From contig CANFHM010000016.1 in the NCBI GenBank assembly GCA_947446975.1, positions 1 through 42,163 on the forward strand: 42,163 nt of DNA. Direction: 5' to 3'. The translations under genes and the position numbers were made by a program. A model generated the notes under the pieces. The model was not told the origin of the DNA and ran no database searches. It worked only from the letters and a program-made list of their open reading frames with translations. The DNA comes from Microthrixaceae bacterium. GTDB lineage: Bacteria; Actinomycetota; Acidimicrobiia; Acidimicrobiales; Acidimicrobilacustridaceae. Below, one piece after another: positions 36,681 to 42,163 of the stretch. Every line of letters begins with the position of its first letter. The stretch's first letter is position 1.

Positions 36681-36767
36681 GTCGGAGTGGCGGAATAGGC
36701 AGACGCGCCAGCCTAAGGAGCTGGTGCCCGCAAGGGCGTGGGGGTTCAAGTCCCCCCTCCGACACCA
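36681..36767 (+). tRNA. tRNA-Leu, apparent anticodon AAG
   Basis: The gene is 87 nt with encoded CCA. The acceptor stem GTCGGAG (36681-36687) pairs perfectly with CTCCGAC (36757-36763), then A and CCA. The long variable arm GCCCGCAAGGGC and the TTCAAGT T-loop are leucine-like class II features. The anticodon stem CCAGC/GCTGG encloses the loop CTAAGGA, so T33 is followed by A34 A35 G36 and G37. That reads AAG, not one of the usual bacterial Leu anticodons (GAG, CAG, TAG, CAA, TAA). A34 would have to be changed to inosine by a TadA-type deaminase to read CUU, CUC and CUA. CTC leucine codons are very frequent in this window. Confidence 0.95.
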
Positions 36768-36776
36768 TCGAATGTG

Positions 36777-36799
36777 AGCGCCGCCCGTGGGGCGGCGCT
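36777..36799 (+). terminator. Intrinsic terminator of the tRNA-Leu gene
   Basis: AGCGCCGCCC (36777-36786) pairs perfectly with GGGCGGCGCT (36790-36799) over a GTG loop, a 10-bp GC stem, followed by TCGTCGTT. It is the strongest terminator in the window. Confidence 0.8.
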
Positions 36800-36846
36800 T
36801 CGTCGTTCCAACCGGAAGCGCTCGCCGACTCCGGGGTGTCACTCAC

Positions 36847-36852
36847 TACGAT
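36847..36852 (+). promoter_or_regulatory. -10 box TACGAT of the esterase gene
   Basis: TACGAT, then CACGAG (6 nt), then GTG 36859. It fixes the start codon and places the twin-arginine motif at the very N-terminus. Confidence 0.55.
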
Positions 36853-36858
36853 CACGAG

Positions 36859-37770
36859 GTGACGATCGATCGGCGGAGATTCCTTCTCGGCGGCGCTGCG
36901 GTGTTCGGGGTGGGGACGATCGGAATGCTCGGTGGCGTCGCAGCGATCGAGGCCGGTCTGCTTCCCGGGCGGTCGGCGCTCGATGAGGCATTGGGTCGTT
37001 GCGGGGCGATGCTCGATGCGCCCGACCTCGAGCCGGGTCCGGTCATCTCTGGGAGCTTCGCCTCGCCGGCGCGCCGAGGCATCGAGGTCGGTTGGTCAGT
37101 TGTCCATCCGCCGGGCTCGTCTCCGGGTGACCGCCTCCCCGTCTGTCTCTTCCTCCATGGTCGGGGAGGGTCGAATCTCGACCTGAGCCGGAACATGACG
37201 ATCCCCCGATTCCTCGCTGCAGCTGTGACAGAGGAGGGTGTCGCACCGTTTGCGATCGCATCCGTCGACGGAGGTGACGCGACCAACTGGCACCGTCGCG
37301 CGGATGGCGATGACCCCCCTCGGATGCTGGCCACGGAGTTCCTCCCCCTGCTGGGCTCGATGGGACTCGACGTCACCCGGGTCGGGCTCTGGGGCATCTC
37401 TCTCGGCGGTACGGGTGCCCTGTACCTGGCCACACTCGATGACTTCGACCCCGTCGGAGTCGTCGCATCGAGTCCGGCGCTCTGGCGGGACGAAGGGGAG
37501 TGGCAGTCACGCGCCTACGACGATGCCGCCGACTTCTCGGCGAGCAATCTCTGGGACCGCCGGGACCGCCTCAGCGATCTGGATCTCCGCATCGACTGTG
37601 GCGAGTCCGACCCGTTCGCCGATCGGGTCAGGCAGTTCAGGGACAGCCTCGATCCGATCCCGGCCGGCGGCATCGAGCCCGGATGTCATGACGAACGGTT
37701 CTGGAGCCGGCAGACTCCGGCCCAGCTCGCCTTCCTGGGAGAGTCGATGGGCGCTGCGACCGGCCGTTGA
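36859..37770 (+). CDS. Tat-exported esterase, alpha/beta hydrolase fold
   Basis: A 303-aa protein from GTG 36859. The N-terminus MTIDRRRFLLGGAAVFGVG is a Tat signal, so it is exported folded. The mature part resembles the Ag85/S-formylglutathione-hydrolase-like esterase group: LPVCLFLHGRGGSN is the oxyanion strand and GLWGISLGGTGALYLA is the nucleophile elbow with Ser in GISLG. LRIDCGESDPF supplies the acid Asp and GCHDERFW the His. The substrate could be a mycolate- or lipid-like ester or a peptide ester; sequence does not decide. An open frame extends upstream to 36787, but those codons overlap the tRNA terminator and lack a start signal. It stands alone, 112 bp before the next gene. Confidence 0.88.
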   Translation: MTIDRRRFLLGGAAVFGVGTIGMLGGVAAIEAGLLPGRSALDEALGRCGAMLDAPDLEPGPVISGSFASPARRGIEVGWSVVHPPGSSPGDRLPVCLFLHGRGGSNLDLSRNMTIPRFLAAAVTEEGVAPFAIASVDGGDATNWHRRADGDDPPRMLATEFLPLLGSMGLDVTRVGLWGISLGGTGALYLATLDDFDPVGVVASSPALWRDEGEWQSRAYDDAADFSASNLWDRRDRLSDLDLRIDCGESDPFADRVRQFRDSLDPIPAGGIEPGCHDERFWSRQTPAQLAFLGESMGAATGR

Positions 37771-37882
37771 TCACGGGCCGCGTTCTTGCGCCGTCGGTTC
37801 CGATGCGGGAGAGTCGGCCTCGCGTCGTGCCCGCGGCGTTCGTCACGTCAGGCCCGAGATGCGCCGGCGAGGAGACCCGGAC

Positions 37883-38767
37883 ATGGAACCGCTGCACACC
37901 TTCGCCTCCGATATCCATTCGCAGTTCGGCGAGGACGGCATCATCGGTGAGGTGCTCGACAGGATCGGCACGGTGGTCGAGCCCTCGCGCTGGTGTGTCG
38001 AGTTCGGTGCCGCCGACGGCGTGTGGCTCTCCAACACCTGTGACCTGATCCGCAGTCGGTCGTATCGTGCGGTGCTCATCGAGGCCGATGCGCAGCGGGC
38101 GGCGGCGTTGGCGAAGAACCATCCCGGCAGCGAGGTCATCAAGCTCAGTCGGCGGGTGGGGCTCGACGGCGCCGACCGCCTCGATGCGATCCTCTCGAGC
38201 AGCGGTGTCCCGGTGGATCTCGATGTGCTCTCCATCGATATCGACGGCTGCGACTACTGGATCCTGGAGTCGCTCGAGGTCCATCGACCCCGGGTCATCG
38301 TCATCGAGTTCAACCCGACCATCCCGAACAGTGTCGAGTTCGTCCAACCCCGTGACTTCTCCGTCCAGCAGGGGTCGAGCCCGCTCTCCATCACCCGGCT
38401 CGCCGAGGTCAAGGGGTACGTGCTGGTCGCGGTCACCTTCGTCAACCTCATCCTCGTGCGCGCCGATCTCATCGACGCCGTGCTCGGAGCCGGCGCCGCG
38501 CCGCCGTCGCTCTCGGATCTCCGTGATGATGCCGACTGCATCACCCATGTCTTCGCCGGCTACGACGGCACCCTGCTGTTCAGCGGAGCCCAGGTCCGCC
38601 TTCCATGGCACCAGCTGGAGATCGATCCCGGGCGACTCCAGCCTGTTCCCCGCGTCTGGCGGTCCTATCCGGGGGACTGGCCGAGGACAGGAGTGCGCTC
38701 ACTGGCCTGGCGTCTCCATCGGCGAGTTCGGGTCGGTCTGCGCTGGGGGCGATGGCACCGGATCTGA
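37883..38767 (+). CDS. FkbM-like SAM-dependent methyltransferase
   Basis: A 294-aa protein. SDIHSQFGEDGIIGEVLDRI is the typical opening of FkbM-type proteins, followed by SAM motif I CVEFGAADG (38-46) and NTCDLI, the acidic ribose-binding residue E67 in VLIEAD, and the active-site strand SIDIDGCDYWILESLEV (117-133). The C-terminal part is specific (YDGTLLFSGAQVRLPWHQLE and a basic tail). FkbM relatives O-methylate sugars and natural products. The start is set by GAGGAG 9 nt before ATG 37883. It stands 165 bp before the collagen-like gene on the same strand, so a link to glycan decoration is possible but unproven. Confidence 0.82.
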   Translation: MEPLHTFASDIHSQFGEDGIIGEVLDRIGTVVEPSRWCVEFGAADGVWLSNTCDLIRSRSYRAVLIEADAQRAAALAKNHPGSEVIKLSRRVGLDGADRLDAILSSSGVPVDLDVLSIDIDGCDYWILESLEVHRPRVIVIEFNPTIPNSVEFVQPRDFSVQQGSSPLSITRLAEVKGYVLVAVTFVNLILVRADLIDAVLGAGAAPPSLSDLRDDADCITHVFAGYDGTLLFSGAQVRLPWHQLEIDPGRLQPVPRVWRSYPGDWPRTGVRSLAWRLHRRVRVGLRWGRWHRI

Positions 38768-38874
38768 GCACATCCCGTCCGGCGTCCTGTCCGGCGCGGA
38801 TGTCACTCTCGGGCGCAACCGGAATGCTCCCTGATCTGGTCCACCGGGGCGATGCCCGTCCCAGGGTGGGTTCC

Positions 38875-38880
38875 TAGGTT
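38875..38880 (+). promoter_or_regulatory. -10 box TAGGTT of the collagen-like operon
   Basis: TAGGTT would start a transcript near 38887, giving a leader of about 46 nt with GGAGGAGAA just before ATG 38933. So this operon uses a classical Shine-Dalgarno. The remainder of the 165-bp gap after the methyltransferase shows only an 8-bp direct repeat (GTCCGGCG at 38777 and 38789). Confidence 0.4.
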
Positions 38881-38932
38881 CTCGGTGCGGGCCCTGTGCG
38901 GGTCCGACCAACCATCCGCATGGAGGAGAATC

Positions 38933-40534
38933 ATGAGCCCGAGTCCCGAACTGCGTCCCCGTTCCGAGGTCGAACCACCGTCCCAGCATCATGTCCCAGC
39001 CGGTCGGCGCGTCGGCCGTCCGATCGAGGGGCGGGGTCGACGGCGGGCGGCGCATTTCGGAGCTGCCACCGCCGTCGCCGTCTCGCTCGCCGGCCCGATC
39101 AGTCCGCTGCTCATGACCGAGCAGGCGGGTGCTGTCGTCATCAGCGCTGAGGACGGTCCCGTGGCGACCGCGTCGGCGTTCGTCACCGTCGCGCCCATGC
39201 GACTGCTCGACTCCCGGCCCGGTTCGGGGATCGACAACGGCGGCGTGGCCACTGGCCCCTACGCCCCGGCCACCACGACGATGGTGCCGATCACGGGCCG
39301 TGCCGACATCCCCGATGATGGCTCGGTGGCCGCAGTGGCGATCAGCATCACCGCCACCGCCACGGTGCCCGGGTACCTCACGACCTGGTCGGGCGACGGT
39401 GAGCGCCCGTTCACCTCGAGTCTCAACGTGGACGCCAGTGGTCCGGCCACCTCGGGTGTGATCGTCCCCGTCGGTGAACTCGGTGACATCGCCGTCTACA
39501 ACCAGAACACGACCAACGTCGTGATCGACGTGATCGGGTACTTCTCCACCACTGCGGCCATGGGCCCGACCGGGGCCACGGGTGCCACTGGAGCCACCGG
39601 CGCCACCGGGGCGACCGGCGCCCCGATCCGGTTCCTCGGCGCGTGGAGCGGCGTGACCACCTACGGCGTGGGCGACGCCGTCGAGGTGGAGGGCACGTCC
39701 TACATCTCGTTGGTCCCGTCCAACACGAACAACGACCCGACGGATCCCGAGAACTCGGCGATCTGGGCGGTGCTCGCCGCCGCCGGTGTCGACGGTGCCT
39801 CGGGGGCCACTGGTGCCACCGGTGCAGTCGGTGCGACCGGCGCCACCGGCCCGATGGGCGCGACCGGGCCGCAGGGTCCCACCGGTCCGGCCGGCGCGAC
39901 CGGACCGACCGGTGCGACAGGTGATGTCGGAGCCACCGGGGCGATGGGGCCGACCGGGATCGCCGGTCCCACCGGGCCAACCGGAGCCACCGGCGCAACA
40001 GGCGCTGTCGGTTCCACCGGCTCGACCGGTGCGGTCGGCATCCAGGGCCCGATCGGTGCCACCGGTGCCACGGGTGCGACGGGTGCGACCGGTCCCGCAG
40101 GGTTCACGTTCGGGGACTTCACCAACTCGCTCACCACGCCGGTCACGATCTCGGGCACGACGAACGTGCTCAACGTCGGGGCGCCGAACGGGCCGGTGTA
40201 CGCCACCGGCACGCTGTCGATCCTGAGCACCCGTCCCGCCGGGTCCGGGCTCTGGGTCGGCTACGCGGAGTGCTCGTGGTCGGGATCGGGTGTGCTCGGC
40301 AACACCGCACGGACACCGATCATCTTCAACGCCGCCGATCCGATGATGCCCGGTTCGGAACTGGTCGTGATGGCCACCATCCCGAACGCCGGGACCGCAG
40401 CGGTCAACTGCACGGTGACGGCGGTCAGTGGATCCGGTGATCCCTTGATCCAGGTCGTGGTCACGGGCGCCTCCGGGCTCTCGGTGAACCAGCTGGCGAA
40501 CGGCTACACGACCTTCGCCGGGCCCATCTCATGA
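38933..40534 (+). CDS. Secreted collagen-like protein with RLLDSR-type beta domain and CBM5/12-like module
   Basis: A 533-aa protein. A long charged N-region leads to a hydrophobic signal (about 41-68). Residues about 80-205 match an actinobacterial surface domain beginning [10 protein letters not shown] and ending [11 protein letters not shown] short collagen block of 7 Gly-X-Y triplets (211-231) precedes a CBM5/12-like module (about 232-285) with W238, [19 protein letters not shown] and W278. A second block of 34 triplets (288-389) follows, then a beta-rich C-terminal domain of about 140 aa with C447 and C493, which may trimerise. By my count 27 of 41 triplets end in Thr, good O-glycosylation sites. 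GGAGGAGAA precedes ATG 38933. The stop overlaps the TPR gene start (ATGA). Confidence 0.88.
   Translation: MSPSPELRPRSEVEPPSQHHVPAGRRVGRPIEGRGRRRAAHFGAATAVAVSLAGPISPLLMTEQAGAVVISAEDGPVATASAFVTVAPMRLLDSRPGSGIDNGGVATGPYAPATTTMVPITGRADIPDDGSVAAVAISITATATVPGYLTTWSGDGERPFTSSLNVDASGPATSGVIVPVGELGDIAVYNQNTTNVVIDVIGYFSTTAAMGPTGATGATGATGATGATGAPIRFLGAWSGVTTYGVGDAVEVEGTSYISLVPSNTNNDPTDPENSAIWAVLAAAGVDGASGATGATGAVGATGATGPMGATGPQGPTGPAGATGPTGATGDVGATGAMGPTGIAGPTGPTGATGATGAVGSTGSTGAVGIQGPIGATGATGATGATGPAGFTFGDFTNSLTTPVTISGTTNVLNVGAPNGPVYATGTLSILSTRPAGSGLWVGYAECSWSGSGVLGNTARTPIIFNAADPMMPGSELVVMATIPNAGTAAVNCTVTAVSGSGDPLIQVVVTGASGLSVNQLANGYTTFAGPIS
39563..39625 (+). repeat. Collagen-like Gly-X-Y block 1 (7 triplets)
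   Basis: GPT, five GAT and GAP. Synonymous codons for Gly, Ala and Thr vary from unit to unit, so the repeat is kept at the protein level rather than being a fresh DNA tandem repeat. Confidence 0.85.
39794..40099 (+). repeat. Collagen-like Gly-X-Y block 2 (34 triplets)
   Basis: An unbroken run of 34 triplets dominated by GAT, with [15 protein letters not shown] and others. Thr occupies the third position in 21 of them. Proline is scarce in the Y position, as usual for bacterial collagens, which lack hydroxyproline. Confidence 0.85.
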
Positions 40535-41139
40535 GCCAGGCCACCCTCGGGGTCCCGTCGTCGGTGACGACGGGACCCACCACCTCCCCACGGCGCAGGC
40601 TCCTCGCTCTCGTCGTGGTCCTCGCCATCGTGCTCGTCGCTGGATCGTTCCTCATCGGACGGTCCAGCGGCGGGTCGTCGCGCGGGGGAGCAGCGACAGC
40701 GACCGCCGGGACCCCCGATGAACTGCTGGCGCTCGGGCTCCAGCTGCATCTCAACGGTCAGGTCGATCAGGCCAGGGAGGTGTATCTGCGAGTGCTGACG
40801 ATCGATCCGAACAACGCATTCGCGAACTACAACCTCGGTGAGATCAGCCAGGTGAGCGGCGACACCGCGACAGCGCTCACGTACTACGACACTGCGCTGG
40901 CCGCGGATCCGACGCTGCTGTCGGCCGTATACAACCGGGCGCTCGTCCTGCGGGACGTGGGTCGGGTCGAGGAGGCGGCCGCGGAGCTTCGTCGGGTGGT
41001 CGCCGCCGATCCGAACAACGCCGGCGCCGCCTACAACCTCGGTGTGCTGCTCATCGCCGGGGGGAACGTGAAGGAGGGCACCGAGCTCGTGAATCGTTCG
41101 ATCGAGCTGGACCCGTCGATCCGGCGACCGGGCGGATGA
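40531..41139 (+). CDS. Membrane-anchored TPR protein
   Basis: A 202-aa protein. A polar N-terminus ends at RRR, then one helix [20 protein letters not shown] anchors it, followed by a Gly/Ser/Thr-rich spacer. Three tetratricopeptide units follow (about 65-96, 97-130, 131-170, plus a partial fourth), each with the A/G-Y/F-N-L pattern ([33 protein letters not shown]) and a DP turn. The TPR face is probably extracytoplasmic. Its ATG overlaps the collagen stop by 4 nt and its stop overlaps the glycosyltransferase ATG by 4 nt, so all three are translationally coupled. It may scaffold or export-couple the collagen-like protein; that is inference. Confidence 0.86.
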   Translation: MSQATLGVPSSVTTGPTTSPRRRLLALVVVLAIVLVAGSFLIGRSSGGSSRGGAATATAGTPDELLALGLQLHLNGQVDQAREVYLRVLTIDPNNAFANYNLGEISQVSGDTATALTYYDTALAADPTLLSAVYNRALVLRDVGRVEEAAAELRRVVAADPNNAGAAYNLGVLLIAGGNVKEGTELVNRSIELDPSIRRPGG

Positions 41140-42163
41140 CACCGCAGTCGCGCAGCGACCTCCCGAGGATCGTCCTCACGATGATCGTGAAGGACGAGGC
41201 CCATGTGATCGAGCGCTGTCTTTCGTCGGTGCGGCCCCTCATCGATGCGTTCTGCATCGTCGACACGGGCAGCAGCGACGGCACACAGGAGTTGATCAGA
41301 CGAGTCCTCGATGGTCTCCCCGGGGTGGTGATCGATCGCCCCTGGGTCGACTTCGCCACGAACCGGACCGAGGCGATCGAGGCGGCGCGGGGATTCGGTG
41401 AGTACTCACTGATGATCGACGCCGACGTCGAGTGCCGGGTGGACGCAGACCTCGACGTCGATGCCCTGAGACGTTCGCTGAATGCTGAACTGTACAGGGT
41501 CGAGCTGCGTGACGGGATCAGGTACCAACGACCACTGCTGACCTCCACCCGTGTGCCGTTCAGCTACCGCGGTGTGCTCCACGAGTTCCTCGAGATCCCC
41601 CAGACGGCCACCGACGGCGGGATCATCCCGGGGTTCCACTACGAGTCGAGCTTCGACGGTGCTCGATCGCGCAACCCGTCCAAGTTCATCGATGACGCGC
41701 TCGTGCTGGCCGACACGATGGCGTCGGGCCGCGAGGCCGATCTCGACGCCCGCCACACCTTCTACCTCGCCCAGAGTCTCCGGGACGCCGGCAACGATGC
41801 CGGCGCCGAGATGGTGTATCGGGCCCGGGCCGACATGGGTGGCTGGCCCGAGGAGGTCTACATCTCCCTGCTGTGGCGGGCCCGGCTGCTGCGGTCGATG
41901 GGTCGGCCCCTCGGCGACTCGCTCGAGGTGCTGGCCCGTGCCCAGGAGGTCCTGCCCACCCGGGCCGAGGCCTGGTGCGAGGGAGCGGCGCAGGCGCGTG
42001 CGATGGGTCTCATGCAGCTGGCGCATGCCCTCGCCCGGCGGGCCAGTTCGATCACCGAACCGGTGGACGGCCTCTTCATCGAATCGCAGTGCTACCGCTG
42101 GCGTTCGCTCTACGAGTACGCGATCTCGGCGTTCTACGCCGGGGATCTCGGTGGTGGCGCCCG
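41136..42163 (+). CDS. GT2 glycosyltransferase with helical C-terminal repeats, truncated by window end
   Basis: 342 residues are visible and the frame is open to the right edge. RIVLTMIVKDEAHVIERCL and FCIVDTGSSDGTQELI (39-54) are GT2 donor-site motifs, and the metal motif is MIDADVEC with DAD at 95-97. From about residue 200 the protein is all helical (DARHTFYLAQSLRDAGNDAG, YISLLWRARLLRSMG, AWCEGAAQARAMG), resembling TPR-like units, as in cytoplasmic protein-glycosylating enzymes such as SunS-like proteins. ATG 41136 overlaps the TPR stop by 4 nt. Coupling to the Thr-rich collagen protein suggests that protein as a substrate. The C-terminus is not seen. Confidence 0.85.
   Translation, partial: MTPQSRSDLPRIVLTMIVKDEAHVIERCLSSVRPLIDAFCIVDTGSSDGTQELIRRVLDGLPGVVIDRPWVDFATNRTEAIEAARGFGEYSLMIDADVECRVDADLDVDALRRSLNAELYRVELRDGIRYQRPLLTSTRVPFSYRGVLHEFLEIPQTATDGGIIPGFHYESSFDGARSRNPSKFIDDALVLADTMASGREADLDARHTFYLAQSLRDAGNDAGAEMVYRARADMGGWPEEVYISLLWRARLLRSMGRPLGDSLEVLARAQEVLPTRAEAWCEGAAQARAMGLMQLAHALARRASSITEPVDGLFIESQCYRWRSLYEYAISAFYAGDLGGGA

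Noticed and set aside
36713-36719. Reading the tRNA anticodon as TAA (Leu) instead of AAG
   Set aside because: The anticodon stem CCAGC/GCTGG fixes a 7-nt loop CTAAGGA; TAA would put C at position 33 and break the invariant U33 rule.
36787-36858. Extended N-terminus of the esterase (24 extra residues)
   Set aside because: It overlaps the tRNA terminator stem, has no ribosome site, and would bury the twin-arginine motif; the GTG at 36859 has a -10 box 6 nt upstream.
39563-40099. Regular 9-nt periodicity that could be read as a DNA tandem repeat or CRISPR-like array
   Set aside because: The period follows Gly-X-Y codons, synonymous positions vary, and there are no unique spacers between fixed repeats.

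Overview
The window is GC-rich DNA (TAG/TGA stops, many GTG starts) that reads as chromosomal core sequence of an actinobacterium. I infer the class Acidimicrobiia, from the DUF3499 / phosphomannomutase / SIS-isomerase / adenosylhomocysteinase neighbourhood, SARP- and TetR-type regulators and TANNNT -10 boxes. I see no transposase, integrase, phage gene, CRISPR array or rRNA. Apart from intergenic gaps under about 200 bp, the window is fully coding.

Layout. 1-604 (minus): N-terminal part of a GT-B glycosyltransferase behind a 72-aa protein of unknown function. 659-5909 (plus): a cell-envelope operon of a large GT2/membrane glycosyltransferase, a DUF5719-like secreted protein and a membrane-anchored thioredoxin. 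5946-8171 (minus): DUF3499 and ftsH. 8234-14368 (plus): CPBP membrane protease, a multi-pass GT-C-like membrane protein that runs in frame and without a stop into phosphomannomutase, a Trm112-like protein and a degenerate SIS-domain sugar isomerase. 14480-16799 (plus): ahcY behind a structured leader, then an SDR. 16849-21395 (plus): comF-like, secA, prfB. 21451-26319 (minus): ABC-F ATPase, a GT-C-like membrane protein and a tandem double-TetR regulator. The last is divergent from a minimal SARP-type DNA-binding protein (26516-27004), across a 9-bp palindrome shared by both -35 boxes. 27035-29373 (minus): a 36-aa membrane peptide, acyl-CoA dehydrogenase and a haloalkane-dehalogenase-type hydrolase. 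29448-34221 (plus): a TPP riboswitch, thiamine pyrophosphokinase and a complete thiamine-type ABC importer. 34290-36554 (plus): an SRPBCC protein and oligoendopeptidase F. 36681-36767: tRNA-Leu with an apparent AAG anticodon. 36859-37770: a Tat-exported esterase. 37883-42163 (plus): an FkbM-like methyltransferase, a secreted collagen-like/CBM protein, a membrane TPR protein and a GT2 glycosyltransferase cut by the window edge.

How it works together. The first 14 kb is mostly envelope glycan supply and assembly (GDP-mannose precursor enzymes plus membrane glycosyltransferases) with membrane quality control (FtsH, CPBP). The thiamine block is a self-contained salvage unit under TPP feedback. 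The last 4 kb looks like a dedicated surface-glycoprotein locus: a Thr-rich collagen-like protein translationally coupled to a TPR protein and a glycosyltransferase. A striking feature throughout is a TANNNT box ending 6-9 nt before the start codon of many genes, which implies widespread leaderless transcription.
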